Source: Arenicella sp.
GTDB taxonomy: Bacteria; Pseudomonadota; Gammaproteobacteria; Arenicellales; Arenicellaceae
DNA length: 8,949 nt
Direction of reading: 5' to 3'
Assembly: GCA_018677115.1 (NCBI GenBank)
Contig: JAHHOC010000308.1
Coordinates: forward strand, 1-8,949
Of the stretch, positions 1-8,894 are shown in pieces (position 1 is the stretch's first letter; every line of letters begins with the position of its first letter). The translations under genes and the position numbers were made by a program. The notes under the pieces were generated by a model, which saw nothing but the letters and a program-made list of their open reading frames with translations, was not told where the DNA came from and made no database searches.

Positions 1-498
1 ATTGTCGGACAGTCGCAGGCTCTGAAAGCCGATGCCCTGGATTTTCTTGGCGACAGTGCGACCTATGCCTTGAGTCTATGGGCAATCGGCAAAGCCAGCG
101 AAACGCGCAGCAATGTGGCAATAATTAAGGGTATCAGTCTGTTGTTAATTGCGGTTTGGGTGTTGGGTTCAACGCTGTATTACGCCTTGATTGTCAATCA
201 GCCCAGTGCACCGATAATGAGTTCCGTAGCCCTTGCCGCCCTGACCGCAAATCTTGTCAGTGTTTTCTTGCTGATGAAATACCGCGATGGTGATGCCAAT
301 GTGCGTTCAGTATGGTTGTGCAGCCGTAATGATGCGATAGGCAATATTGCCGTACTTGGTGCCGCTGGCGCAGTCGCGGTCAGCGGTAGCCATTGGCCTG
401 ATGTGCTGGTGGCTTTCGCGCTGGCAGCATTGTTCTGTAATTCCGCGATACAAATCATCCAGCAGGCGCAGTGCGAAAAGTCGGCGGCTGCTCACTGA
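1..498 (+). CDS. Cation diffusion facilitator (CDF) family transporter, C-terminal part
   Basis: The reading frame is open from the first base, so the gene starts upstream; 165 residues are visible. They hold about five hydrophobic segments (roughly visible residues 15-30, 42-64, 72-93, 112-128 and 132-153), which fits TM2-TM6 of a CDF metal exporter in the inner membrane. Near the start, KADALDFLGD gives the acidic metal-site pattern of TM2 (D14xxxD18). The TM5 site reads CSRND (C107xxxD111), where classical CDF proteins have HxxxD. From memory, a short CDF-like subfamily of about 210 residues has this same RND-AIGN signature and lacks the cytoplasmic C-terminal domain; the protein here likewise ends soon after TM6. 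About 45 N-terminal residues would be missing. The metal (Zn, Co, Cd or other) cannot be told from the sequence. An internal TTG at 70 is not the start, since family homology extends upstream of it. Confidence 0.8.
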   Translation: MVGQSQALKADALDFLGDSATYALSLWAIGKASETRSNVAIIKGISLLLIAVWVLGSTLYYALIVNQPSAPIMSSVALAALTANLVSVFLLMKYRDGDANVRSVWLCSRNDAIGNIAVLGAAGAVAVSGSHWPDVLVAFALAALFCNSAIQIIQQAQCEKSAAAH

Positions 499-523
499 AT
501 TTTGTCGCAATCAACCGCATGAA

Positions 524-547
524 CCGCACCAGCGGCCGCTGGTGCGG
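524..547. repeat. Perfect 24-bp palindrome after the CDF gene
   Basis: The arm CCGCACCAGC, the self-complementary centre GGCC and the arm GCTGGTGCGG form a perfect inverted repeat that starts 26 bases after the CDF stop codon. As RNA it would make a GC-rich 10-bp stem with a 4-base loop. No T-run follows on either strand, so it is not a standard intrinsic terminator. It could act as an RNA 3'-end stabiliser, a weak or factor-dependent terminator, or a protein-binding site. The structure is plain from the sequence; the role is inferred. Confidence 0.6.
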
Positions 548-594
548 GCAATGATTCAGCTGCACTAACACTATGTTCACGAAGACTTTTTCGC

Positions 595-623
595 TTGTCC
601 GGCGTGGCTAAAACCGCTATCGT
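595..623 (+). promoter_or_regulatory. Candidate sigma70 promoter for the nitronate monooxygenase gene
   Basis: TTGTCC (595-600) and TATCGT (618-623) are 17 bases apart, and each matches four of six consensus bases. Transcription would start near 630, leaving a leader of about 25 bases before the ATG at 655. It lies between a palindrome and a start codon, where a promoter would be expected, but matches of this quality also arise by chance. Confidence 0.35.
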
Positions 624-654
624 TTCGCCTTTCTAATTTATTCCTTATATTCAA

Positions 655-1614
655 ATGTCCGTTCCCCCGATACTTAAAAATCTAAGTTTGCCTGTTATTG
701 CGGCTCCGATGTTCATTGTGTCGGGCAAGGAAATGGTCTTGGCGCAGTGCAAAGCCGGGATAGTGGGCTCATTCCCCGCGCTCAATGCCCGCGGCGAGGG
801 AGAATTTGAAAATTGGTTGCAGTTCCTGCATGAGGAGTTGGACAGATACAATCAGTCCAATCCGGATACACCTGCGGCACCCTTTGCCGTCAATCAAATT
901 GTATTCAAATCCAATGCACGGTTGCAGCAGGACATGGATCTGTGTGTCAAATACAAAGTGCCGATTATTATTACTTCACTGGGTGCGGTACCGGAAGTTA
1001 ATGAAGCCGCGCACTCCTATGGGGGAATCGTTTTTCACGATATCATCAACCAAAAATTTGCCAAAAAGGCAGTTGAAAAGGGCGCCGATGGCTTGATCGC
1101 CGTCGCTGCCGGAGCTGGCGGTCACGCAGGAACATTGAGTCCATTTGCGTTGGTACAGGAACTCCGCGAGTGGTTTGATGGGCCAATTGCATTATCGGGA
1201 TCAATCGCAACAGGCGGGGCAGTACTTGCTGCCCAGGCCATGGGCGCGGATTTCGGCTATATCGGTTCTTCATTTATAGCTACCAAAGAGGCCAATGCGG
1301 AGAATGCATACAAACAGATGGTAGTTGCCTCCAGCGCGGATGACATAGTCTATTCAGATTACTTTACCGGTGTCTCCGGTAATTACCTGAAGCCCAGCAT
1401 TACTGCGGCCGGACTGGATCCGGAAGACCTGCCGGCCGGAGACATTACTGCCATGCAGAAAATAACCGATACTCAACCGGATACCAAAGCATGGAAAGAT
1501 ATCTGGGGTTGCGGGCAGGGAATCGGTGCTGTCAGCGAAGTTCAGAGCGTGGCAGAAAAGGTCGAGCAGTTAAAGACCGAATATATTGCTGCCCGGCAGG
1601 CCATAACTAATTAA
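655..1614 (+). CDS. Nitronate monooxygenase / 2-nitropropane dioxygenase-type flavoprotein
   Basis: This 319-residue protein is a TIM-barrel FMN enzyme of the NMO family. Members oxidise alkyl nitronates to carbonyl compounds and nitrite; some relatives are instead NAD(P)H:quinone reductases or enoyl-ACP reductases. The N-terminus SLPVIAAPMF (residues 11-20) is the family opening and fixes the ATG start. GAGGHAG (153-159) contains the conserved histidine H157. SGSIATGGAVLAAQAMGAD (181-199) followed by GSSF (204-207) forms the FMN phosphate-binding end of the barrel. A later block, FTGVSGNYLKPSI (237-249), is shared by a proteobacterial subgroup whose activity is, as far as I know, not firmly assigned. 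No signal peptide is seen, so the enzyme is cytoplasmic. There is no Shine-Dalgarno sequence before the ATG: the upstream bases are AT-rich (TTATATTCAA). Family assignment is firm, the exact reaction less so. Confidence 0.85.
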   Translation: MSVPPILKNLSLPVIAAPMFIVSGKEMVLAQCKAGIVGSFPALNARGEGEFENWLQFLHEELDRYNQSNPDTPAAPFAVNQIVFKSNARLQQDMDLCVKYKVPIIITSLGAVPEVNEAAHSYGGIVFHDIINQKFAKKAVEKGADGLIAVAAGAGGHAGTLSPFALVQELREWFDGPIALSGSIATGGAVLAAQAMGADFGYIGSSFIATKEANAENAYKQMVVASSADDIVYSDYFTGVSGNYLKPSITAAGLDPEDLPAGDITAMQKITDTQPDTKAWKDIWGCGQGIGAVSEVQSVAEKVEQLKTEYIAARQAITN

Positions 1615-1631
1615 TCACGTGGCATGGATGA

Positions 1632-2090
<459 letters not shown>

Positions 2091-2133
2091 CGATAAGACG
2101 ACCGCTCTATAACAATAAACTAAAAGGTTAAAA

Positions 2134-3414
2134 ATGACTCTACGTACCGGGCAGGCTATTGCCGCAATATTACTGCTCTCGCCGTTACCGGCGATGGCTA
2201 ATGAAATTAATGCTGGTGATACCGCGTGGATGCTAACTGCGTCAGCACTGGTACTGATAATGACTTTGCCCGGACTCTCGCTGTTCTATGGTGGTCTGGT
2301 TCGCTCGCGCAACCTGCTGTCTATTCTCATGCAGTGCTTCACCATTGCCTGTGCTATGTCGTTATTGTGGTTTGTGGTCGGCTACAGCCTGGCATTTTCG
2401 GGTGACGGTGCCTGGATAGGTAACCTTGACAAGGCGTTTCTGAGTGGTGTGACGTTAGATTCGGTAAGCGGCACTATTCCGGAGAGCGTTTTTATTGTAT
2501 TTCAAATGACCTTCATCATGATTACGCCGGCACTGTTTGTCGGCGGATTCGCCGAGCGCATGAATTTTTCTGCCATGCTGATGTACTCCGTATTATGGTC
2601 ACTGCTGGTTTATGTGCCTATCTGTCACTGGGTTTGGGGCGGCGGCTGGCTTGGCCAGATGGGGCTATTAGATTTTGCCGGTGGAACCGTAGTTCATATC
2701 ACCGCCGGTGTCAGCGCGGTGGTAGCTGCAGTCGTTTTGGGCAGCCGCAACGGTTTTCCTGGAAAACCAATGCCACCACATAATCTGGGTATCACTGTAG
2801 CGGGTGCAGGCCTGCTGTGGTTTGGCTGGTTTGGTTTCAACGGTGGTTCGCAGTTGGCAGCCGACGGTGGCGCAGGTATGGCCATTCTTGTTACACATTT
2901 AAGTGCCGCTGCCGGTTCGCTGGCGTGGATGACAGTCGAGTGGATTCGTTACGGCAAACCAAGCGTGTTAGGAATAGTCACGGGAATGGTGGCCGGCTTA
3001 GGGTCGATCACGCCCGCGTCGGGGTTTGTGGGGCCGCTCGGCGGGGTAATAATCGGACTCTCTGGAGGCGTGATTTGTTATTTCGCCACGCAGTTCATTA
3101 AAGGCAAGTTGAAAATAGACGATTCGCTGGATGTATTTCCCGTGCATGGAGTCGGCGGGGCGTTGGGAACCCTATTGGCGGCGGTATTCATTTCCGCAAG
3201 CTGGGGTGGCGCGGGTTATGCCGAGGGCGTGAGTATGGCCAGTCAGCTATCGGTGCAAGCGATAGGCGTAGTCGCCACTGTTGTCTATACAGCTGCAGTT
3301 TCTTATCTGTTACTGAAAATAGTCGGTTTGATCGTTGATCTCAGGGTTGATGGCGATACCGAACAACAGGGACTTGATCTGGCTCAGCATGGTGAGACGG
3401 GCTATAATTTGTAG
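2134..3414 (+). CDS. amtB: Ammonium transporter AmtB
   Basis: This 426-residue inner-membrane channel conducts ammonium/ammonia. A signal peptide ending at PAMA (about residue 22) precedes eleven hydrophobic helices, as in E. coli AmtB. Key residues appear with a constant offset of 20 from E. coli mature numbering: gate phenylalanines F127 and F235, recruitment-site W168 and S239, D180, and the twin pore histidines H188 and H338. The cytoplasmic tail LRVDGDTEQQGLDLAQHGE (403-421) resembles the region that docks with GlnK. AAAAGG 6 bases upstream supports the ATG start. It follows glnK by 43 bases and is probably co-transcribed. GlnK would block the pore after an ammonium upshift (known for the family). 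No intrinsic terminator follows the gene. Confidence 0.97.
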   Translation: MTLRTGQAIAAILLLSPLPAMANEINAGDTAWMLTASALVLIMTLPGLSLFYGGLVRSRNLLSILMQCFTIACAMSLLWFVVGYSLAFSGDGAWIGNLDKAFLSGVTLDSVSGTIPESVFIVFQMTFIMITPALFVGGFAERMNFSAMLMYSVLWSLLVYVPICHWVWGGGWLGQMGLLDFAGGTVVHITAGVSAVVAAVVLGSRNGFPGKPMPPHNLGITVAGAGLLWFGWFGFNGGSQLAADGGAGMAILVTHLSAAAGSLAWMTVEWIRYGKPSVLGIVTGMVAGLGSITPASGFVGPLGGVIIGLSGGVICYFATQFIKGKLKIDDSLDVFPVHGVGGALGTLLAAVFISASWGGAGYAEGVSMASQLSVQAIGVVATVVYTAAVSYLLLKIVGLIVDLRVDGDTEQQGLDLAQHGETGYNL

Positions 3415-3444
3415 CAGACGGTTTAACTGAAGGTATTTATTGTG

Positions 3445-3465
3445 GAGGCGAAGAAAATACGCCTC
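3445..3465 (+). other. Small hairpin between amtB and the Sel1/SPOR gene
   Basis: GAGGCG (3445-3450) and CGCCTC (3460-3465) pair perfectly across a 9-base A-rich loop, with two further possible G-U pairs outside. No T-run follows, so it is not a normal terminator. It lies 31 bases after the amtB stop and 25 bases before the preferred ATG of the next gene. It could weakly attenuate or process the transcript, or be chance. Confidence 0.35.
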
Positions 3466-3490
3466 TGACTATCTATACTGGCGACTGAAG

Positions 3491-4255
3491 ATGCTTTTTT
3501 CTGTTTTTTTCCGGCATATCGTGGGGGTTCTGGCCTTGTTTGTCAGTATAGCCGTGTTTGCTGATGATTATTCTGATGGCATGCGGGCCTATATGGCGCG
3601 GGACTATGCACAGGCGCAAATGCATTGGCTTAAAGCAGCGGAACGAAAAGATCCCAAATCGATGTTTAATCTGGGGTTGTTACATGAGCAAAGACTGATA
3701 CGAGGTGCTAATGCGCGTAAAGCAGAAAACTGGTATCGGCTTGCAGGCCAGAATGGATATCCGGCGGCAGATTATCACCTGGCTCGGCTGTTAGCAGCCA
3801 GCGCCGGAGCTGGAGATCAGGTAACGCAACTAATCAAGCGCTCTGCTTCCAACGGCTATTCACCAGCCCGTCGAGAGCTCGGGCAGTCAGCAATGCGGGT
3901 AGAGCCTGTCAGGCAAAAAACGCCAGGCCGGGTAACGACCTCTGTAGCAGCCGACCGTGTTTTGGATCAAAACTGGATTAATGCGCAATCAGCCTCAAGT
4001 TGGACAATTCAATTGTTGGCGTTTGAGGACATGGTCAAAGTTAATGCTTTCATTAATGCTCATGCACTTCATGATCACGCTGCCTATTTCGCTGAGAGAG
4101 ACCAGAATGGTACGCTGTATAAACTGATATACGGTGCTTACGAAAGCAAAGATAAGGCCAACAATGCACGACAATCGCTGCCGCAAAGCTTAAAACAATA
4201 TGGGCCATGGCTGCGCACTCTTGGCAGCGTGCAGAATGTCATCGCCGGTAACTAG
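3491..4255 (+). CDS. Exported Sel1-like repeat protein with C-terminal SPOR domain
   Basis: From ATG 3491 the protein has 254 residues. Residues 1-24 form a signal peptide or membrane anchor with a plausible cleavage after VFA. Residues 28-124 hold about three Sel1/TPR-like helical repeats, with the pattern MFNLGLLHEQ...AENWYRLAGQNGYPAADYHLARLL. Residues 125-169 are a low-complexity linker. Residues 170-250 match a SPOR domain: SWTIQLLAFED, then LYKLIYGAYESKDKANNARQSLP, ending QYGPWLRTLGSVQ. SPOR domains bind glycan strands lacking stem peptides and often direct proteins to the division septum; Sel1 repeats mediate protein contacts. The likely location is therefore the periplasm, acting in cell-wall or division work, but no specific function can be named. 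The start is uncertain: a TTG at 3440 in the same frame has a better ribosome site (GAAGG, 6-base gap) and would add 17 residues rich in arginine before the hydrophobic segment. Confidence 0.82.
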   Translation: MLFSVFFRHIVGVLALFVSIAVFADDYSDGMRAYMARDYAQAQMHWLKAAERKDPKSMFNLGLLHEQRLIRGANARKAENWYRLAGQNGYPAADYHLARLLAASAGAGDQVTQLIKRSASNGYSPARRELGQSAMRVEPVRQKTPGRVTTSVAADRVLDQNWINAQSASSWTIQLLAFEDMVKVNAFINAHALHDHAAYFAERDQNGTLYKLIYGAYESKDKANNARQSLPQSLKQYGPWLRTLGSVQNVIAGN

Positions 4256-4319
4256 CTTACCAAATTTCCCACTGATATTTCGACTACCGTTGTAGGCGTG
4301 AAGAGCGCCAGGTTTGCTG

Positions 4320-5415
4320 ATGGAACTTGCCCCACTTACTGACAAATGTGACGATCTCGAGCAGCGCGGTGTTTTGCTCAGGGGGTATCTTTGACTTCGA
4401 CAGCAAAATTGAACGGCTGGAAGAAGTGCTGCGTCAAATGGAAGATCCCGGCATTTGGGAGCAACCCGCGGTAGCGCAAAAATTAGGGCAGGAACGGGTC
4501 TCATTGGAAAAAATCGTTAATACCTTACAAAGGGTTAGCGCCGCAGTTATCGAGGGTCGTGAAATTTTGCAGCTGGCAGCCGATGAAAACGACCAGGAAC
4601 TGCTGGATTCAGTGGCCGCCGACCTTGCTGAGGTGGAGACTGAGTTATCGGCGCTTGAGTTCCAACGTATGTTTTCGGGTGAGATGGATGCGAACAACGC
4701 CTTTATCGACATTCAATCCGGTTCCGGTGGAACCGAGGCCCAGGATTGGGCCAATATGCTGTTGCGTATGTATCTGCGCTGGGCGGAAGCCACCGGATTC
4801 AAGGCTGAAATTATCGAACTGTCAGAAGGTGAGGTGGCTGGAATCAAGAGTGCGACCGTTAAAATAACCGGTGACTACGCGTTTGGTTACCTGCGAACCG
4901 AAACCGGGGTTCACCGTCTGGTCAGGAAATCTCCATTTGATTCGGGCAACAGGCGCCATACCTCTTTTGCGTCGTTGTTCGCCTACCCGGAAATAGACGA
5001 TAACGTGGAGATTGACATTAATCCCTCAGACTTGCGGATTGATACATATCGCGCCAGTGGTTCCGGGGGCCAGCATGTAAATAAGACTGATTCGGCGGTT
5101 CGAATAACCCATGAGCCCAGCGGAATTGTCGTACAATGTCAGAGCGACCGATCTCAGCATCGCAACAAAGACGCTGCAATGTCGATGCTCAAGGCGCGCC
5201 TGTATGAGTATGAAATGCAGAAAAGGCGATCAGAGCAGCAGGCTGTTGAAGACGAAAAATCGGACATAGGCTGGGGCTCGCAGATTCGTTCTTACGTGCT
5301 TGACCAATCCCGAATCAAGGATTTGCGCACCGGTGTTGAGACCGGTAATACACAGGCTGTGCTTGATGGAGATTTAAATCAATTTATCGAGGCCAGTCTT
5401 AAACAGGGCCTATAG
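4320..5415 (+). CDS. prfB: Peptide chain release factor 2 (programmed +1 frameshift)
   Basis: RF2 reads UGA and UAA stop codons and triggers peptide release on the ribosome. The gene is in two frames: 24 codons from ATG 4320 to CTT (4389-4391), then an in-frame TGA (4392-4394). After a +1 shift that skips T4392, translation continues from GAC 4393 to the stop at 5413-5415, giving 364 residues (365 in E. coli). The 24-codon first part, [20 protein letters not shown] then RGYL, has the same length as in E. coli and confirms the start; CAGG lies 7 bases upstream. The stop-codon recognition tripeptide SPF is at 204-206 and the catalytic GGQ at 249-251. The residue matching E. coli position 246 is alanine (YRASGSGGQ). 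No feature is missing. It is probably the first gene of a run with lysS and the lol genes. A single-frame prediction would wrongly start at 4327. Confidence 0.97.
4380..4395 (+). promoter_or_regulatory. RF2 programmed +1 frameshift signal
   Basis: AGGGGGTATCTTTGAC contains an internal Shine-Dalgarno-like AGGGGG three bases before the slippery CTT, followed by TGA and then C, a poor termination context. The 16 bases match the E. coli prfB site as I know it. When RF2 is scarce, the ribosome pauses at UGA and slips forward one base, producing RF2; when RF2 is abundant, it terminates after 24 codons. This is autoregulation at translation. Confidence 0.97.
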
Positions 5416-5430
5416 ACAATCAAAAAAACA

Positions 5431-6948
5431 GTGAACGATCAACAAGACAACCAGCCTCAAGTGGACGAGAATGACCTGATTCACCAGCGTCGTGAAAAAC
5501 TGACGGGCTGGCGCGAGAAGACTCAAGCCTACCCGAATACCTTCAAACCAGCGCACCTGGCCGTCGATTTGATTGCGGCTTATGCAGATATGGATAAGGA
5601 GCAACTGGCGGAAATGGCGGTACAAGTCAGCGTGGCAGGCCGCATTATGAGCCGCCGCATAATGGGCAAGGCCAGTTTTGCTCATTTGCAGGATAGAAGC
5701 GGACAGTTACAGCTGTATGTTCAGCGTGATGCACTACCTGAAGGGTTCTACAACGAGGAATTTAAGAAGTGGGATATCGGTGATATCGTGGGCGCCGGGG
5801 GAACGCTGTTCAAGACCAATCAGGGCGAGCTCAGTGTCAAAGTGAATCAGCTGGAACTGCTGGTTAAGTCGTTACGTCCGTTACCTGAAAAATTTCACGG
5901 CTTGACTGATAAGGAACTGTCTTATCGTCGGCGTTATGTGGACTTAATTGTTAATCAAGACAGTCGTGAGGTGTTCCGCGCGAGATCGAGAATAATTGCC
6001 CATATTCGTGATTTTATGCTCGAGAGAGATTTTCTCGAGGTTGAGACACCGATGATGCAGACCATTCCAGGTGGTGCTGTGGCCAGGCCGTTTATAACTC
6101 ATCACAATGCATTGGATATGCAGCTGTACCTGAGAATTGCCCCCGAATTATTTCTCAAGCGCCTGGTTGTGGGTGGGTTCGAGCGTGTTTTTGAAATTAA
6201 CCGAAATTTCAGGAATGAGGGCCTCAGCACTCGGCATAATCCGGAGTTCACCATGCTCGAATTTTATCAGGCATATGCGGACTATAACGACCTGATGGAT
6301 ATGACCGAGGAAATGATAAGAGGCATAGCTGCCAGCGAAGCGTCTGGCGGAGTGATTGACTATCAGGGACAGCAAATTGATTTCAACAAGCCATTTCAGC
6401 GCATGACAGTGGCCGAGGCGATTTTGCAGTTCAATGGTGAATTGGCAGTTGAGGATCTGATGAGCCGGGAAACTTTGGTCGCCTACGCTGAAAAATTGAA
6501 ACTGCCTGTGCGGGACAGTTACGGTATCGGCAAGATACAGGTCGAGATATTCGAAAAAACTGCAGAGGAAAAGCTGGTCGACCCAACATTCATCACCGCC
6601 TACCCGGTCGAAGTATCACCGTTATCGCGCCGTAATGATGACGATGATTTTGTGTCCGATCGCTTTGAACTATTTATCGCTGGACGTGAAATAGCCAACG
6701 GTTTTTCCGAGTTGAATGACCCGGAAGACCAGGCTGCCCGATTCCAGTTGCAGGTAGTAGAAAAAGAGGCCGGCGACAACGAGGCAATGCACTATGATGC
6801 CGACTACATTCGTGCACTGGAATACGGGATGCCGCCTACCGCCGGCGAAGGCGTTGGTATTGACCGCTTAGTGATGTTGTTCACCGACTGTGCTTCGATA
6901 CGGGATGTGCTGTTGTTCCCGCACATGCGACCCGAGGCCGATTCTTAG
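5431..6948 (+). CDS. lysS: Lysyl-tRNA synthetase, class II
   Basis: This cytoplasmic enzyme attaches lysine to tRNA-Lys using ATP. At 505 residues it has the E. coli LysS length. The N-terminal OB-fold anticodon-binding domain covers about 65-148 ([16 protein letters not shown]...[12 protein letters not shown]). The class II catalytic core begins near 165. Motif 1 is around 182-215 (ending [13 protein letters not shown]), motif 2 is [15 protein letters not shown] (250-264), and motif 3 is [12 protein letters not shown] (472-483) with R479. Lysine-site residues lie in [17 protein letters not shown] (418-434). The GTG at 5431 is chosen because it gives the usual family length, but no Shine-Dalgarno sequence precedes it (upstream bases are ATCAAAAAAACA). 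It starts 15 bases after prfB, the prfB-lysS pairing known from E. coli, so it may rely on translational coupling. Confidence 0.96.
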   Translation: MNDQQDNQPQVDENDLIHQRREKLTGWREKTQAYPNTFKPAHLAVDLIAAYADMDKEQLAEMAVQVSVAGRIMSRRIMGKASFAHLQDRSGQLQLYVQRDALPEGFYNEEFKKWDIGDIVGAGGTLFKTNQGELSVKVNQLELLVKSLRPLPEKFHGLTDKELSYRRRYVDLIVNQDSREVFRARSRIIAHIRDFMLERDFLEVETPMMQTIPGGAVARPFITHHNALDMQLYLRIAPELFLKRLVVGGFERVFEINRNFRNEGLSTRHNPEFTMLEFYQAYADYNDLMDMTEEMIRGIAASEASGGVIDYQGQQIDFNKPFQRMTVAEAILQFNGELAVEDLMSRETLVAYAEKLKLPVRDSYGIGKIQVEIFEKTAEEKLVDPTFITAYPVEVSPLSRRNDDDDFVSDRFELFIAGREIANGFSELNDPEDQAARFQLQVVEKEAGDNEAMHYDADYIRALEYGMPPTAGEGVGIDRLVMLFTDCASIRDVLLFPHMRPEADS

Positions 6949-6957
6949 ACTACGCTA

Positions 6958-8208
6958 GTGGCGACCACCAATCTTCCTTTATTTATCGGCAGGAGATATT
7001 CCCGGGCCAAGCGGCGTAATGGATTTATCTCCTTTATTTCGGCTATATCAATGGTTGGAATTGCTCTCGGTGTATGGGCATTGATCACCGTCATCTCAAT
7101 AATGAATGGCTTCGAAAAGGAGTTGCGAGGCCGGATTCTAGATGTCGCATCTCATGTGAGTGTCACCGGTGCCGGAGGCTGGATCAGTCAGTGGGATAGT
7201 CTCTCCGGGGAAATTGACAAGATTCCCTCGGTGGTCGGCTATGCACCCTATATTGTTGGCCAAGGGCTGGTTACCCTGGGTTCATCGGTACAGGGTTCGG
7301 TGATACGTGGAATTCTGCCGCAACGCGAAGTTGCTGTATCTGCGTTAAAAGATCACCTTTATGATGGTGATTTCAGTGATCTGGAGGACGGCGGCTATAA
7401 GGTGATTCTTGGAGAGGAACTGGCATACCGCTTAGGCGCAAATATTGGCGACAAGGTTACTTTGATATCGCCACAGGGGCGGTCTACCCCCGCTGGTTTG
7501 ATGCCTCGTTTACGTCGTTTCACCGTAGTTGCGACTTTCAGCATCGGTATGCATGAGTACGACAGTGCGCTGGCGTTAATCCATATTGATGATGCGGCCA
7601 GGTTATATAAGAGTAACGGCATGGTCAGTGGTGTGCGACTAAAGCTGGATGATGTCTATCAGGCTCCGTCCGTGAGCCTGGCCCTCGCAGAAGCACTGGA
7701 TCATCAATACTATGTGGATAACTGGACGCGTCAACATGAGAATTTTTTCCGTGCGTTGGCCATCGAAAAGCGGGTGATGTTCATCATATTATTTCTTATC
7801 GTCGCCGTTGCAGCGTTTAATATCGTGTCTACGCTGGTGATGGTGGTTACCGATAAAAAAGCAGACATTGCTATTCTGCGGACACTGGGGCTGTCGCCTA
7901 ACAAGGTGATGGGAATATTTTTTGTACAGGGAGTGACGTCCGGGGTGATCGGTACACTGGTCGGCGCCGTGCTCGGTGTGCTTACCGCTCTCAATGTTTC
8001 CACTATTGTTCCCTTTATTGAAGGGCTGATAGGTTTTCAGTTATTTCCGGCTGACGTTTATGTGATATCCGACTTTCCCGCGGAATTACGCTGGGCAGAT
8101 GTGCTGGTGATCGTGGTGGCTGCGATTGTCATGAGCATGTTAGCAACTTTGTATCCGGCCTGGCGTGCTTCCAAAACTCAGCCGGCCGAAGCGCTGAGGT
8201 ATGAATGA
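6958..8208 (+). CDS. lolC: Lipoprotein-releasing ABC transporter permease (LolC/LolF type)
   Basis: This 416-residue inner-membrane subunit of the Lol complex releases outer-membrane-directed lipoproteins to the carrier LolA. TM1 lies at about 24-50 after the family opening [22 protein letters not shown] periplasmic MacB-like domain covers about 51-270. TM2-TM4 lie near 272-297, 318-345 and 380-402. [19 protein letters not shown] (300-318) is the cytoplasmic coupling segment that contacts the ATPase. A proline-rich stretch, [18 protein letters not shown] (171-188), sits where LolC and LolF carry the LolA-binding hook. The GTG start at 6958 lies 9 bases after lysS with no Shine-Dalgarno sequence; its N-terminus aligns with relatives. 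Only one permease is seen in the window, so it could be LolF, which serves as both LolC and LolE; the gene symbol is provisional. Confidence 0.88.
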   Translation: MATTNLPLFIGRRYSRAKRRNGFISFISAISMVGIALGVWALITVISIMNGFEKELRGRILDVASHVSVTGAGGWISQWDSLSGEIDKIPSVVGYAPYIVGQGLVTLGSSVQGSVIRGILPQREVAVSALKDHLYDGDFSDLEDGGYKVILGEELAYRLGANIGDKVTLISPQGRSTPAGLMPRLRRFTVVATFSIGMHEYDSALALIHIDDAARLYKSNGMVSGVRLKLDDVYQAPSVSLALAEALDHQYYVDNWTRQHENFFRALAIEKRVMFIILFLIVAVAAFNIVSTLVMVVTDKKADIAILRTLGLSPNKVMGIFFVQGVTSGVIGTLVGAVLGVLTALNVSTIVPFIEGLIGFQLFPADVYVISDFPAELRWADVLVIVVAAIVMSMLATLYPAWRASKTQPAEALRYE

Positions 8209-8894
8209 CTGCTAATGATGGAATACTGCAGTGCCGCCAACTGGGTATGATCTACACAGAAGGTCCGCACGATGTTCACGTATTGGAGAATATTGACCTG
8301 AATGTTGGGGTCGGCGAACGGCTTGCAATTGTGGGTGCTTCGGGATCGGGCAAAAGTACTCTGATGCATCTGCTTGGCGGCCTCGAGTTGCCCAGTAGTG
8401 GTTCGGTATGGATCGATGGTCAGCAAATGTCGGCGGTGTCCGATCGGCGGCGTGGAGAGATTCGTAATCGGTATCTTGGCTTTGTCTATCAATTTCATCA
8501 TCTGCTGCCAGAATTCACCGCAGTAGAAAATGTGGCCATGCCGTTGCTGATTGGTGGCAGGGACACAGCGGACTCGCTGCGCAGTGCCGAGGCTATACTG
8601 GCAGAAATCGGTCTGTCAGAACGCTTACAGCACAGGCCGATCGAGCTTTCCGGAGGTGAGCGTCAGCGGGTGGCGATAGCGCGCGCACTGGTCACAGAGC
8701 CAAAATGCGTGTTGGCCGACGAGCCAACCGGGAACCTGGATCACAAAACCGCTAACGCTGTTTTTGACATGATGTTACAGCTAAATGAACGCACCGGAAC
8801 CTCTCTTGTCATGGTAACCCACGACATGCAGCTAGCCGGCAAAATGGACAAACAGTACCATTTGGAAGACCGGCATCTGCGATTGGTCAGTTAG
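8205..8894 (+). CDS. lolD: Lipoprotein-releasing ABC transporter ATP-binding protein LolD
   Basis: This 229-residue ATPase powers lipoprotein release by the Lol permease from the cytoplasmic face of the inner membrane. Motifs in order: Walker [10 protein letters not shown] (44-52), Q-loop Q96 within the LolD-typical [14 protein letters not shown] (93-106), ABC signature LSGGE (148-152), Walker B CVLADE (168-173), D-loop NLD (177-179) and switch histidine H206. All catalytic residues are present. Its ATG overlaps the permease stop as ATGA (8205-8208), and GAGG lies 5 bases upstream (8196-8199), so the two genes are translationally coupled. The MacB and FtsE ATPase families are related, but the Q-loop context and the neighbouring permease favour LolD. 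Confidence 0.95.
   Translation: MTANDGILQCRQLGMIYTEGPHDVHVLENIDLNVGVGERLAIVGASGSGKSTLMHLLGGLELPSSGSVWIDGQQMSAVSDRRRGEIRNRYLGFVYQFHHLLPEFTAVENVAMPLLIGGRDTADSLRSAEAILAEIGLSERLQHRPIELSGGERQRVAIARALVTEPKCVLADEPTGNLDHKTANAVFDMMLQLNERTGTSLVMVTHDMQLAGKMDKQYHLEDRHLRLVS

Noticed and set aside
2752..2768. Inverted repeat GGTTTTCC-T-GGAAAACC inside amtB.
   Set aside because: It is in frame within a conserved coding region (NGFPGKP) with a 1-base centre; probably a coding coincidence.
4284..4309. Short stems CTAC/GTAG and GGCG/CGCC upstream of prfB.
   Set aside because: Each is only 4 bp with no T-run, too weak to call a terminator or riboswitch.
4327..4392. Single-frame reading of RF2 starting at 4327.
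   Set aside because: The first 22 residues of that reading are unlike RF2, while the other frame from ATG 4320 gives the correct leader ending RGYL at the frameshift site.
6019..6039. Inverted repeat CTCGAGA / TCTCGAG with a 7-base loop inside lysS.
   Set aside because: It lies in a conserved coding stretch ([12 protein letters not shown]), and repeated Leu-Glu codons explain it; nothing suggests a regulatory role.
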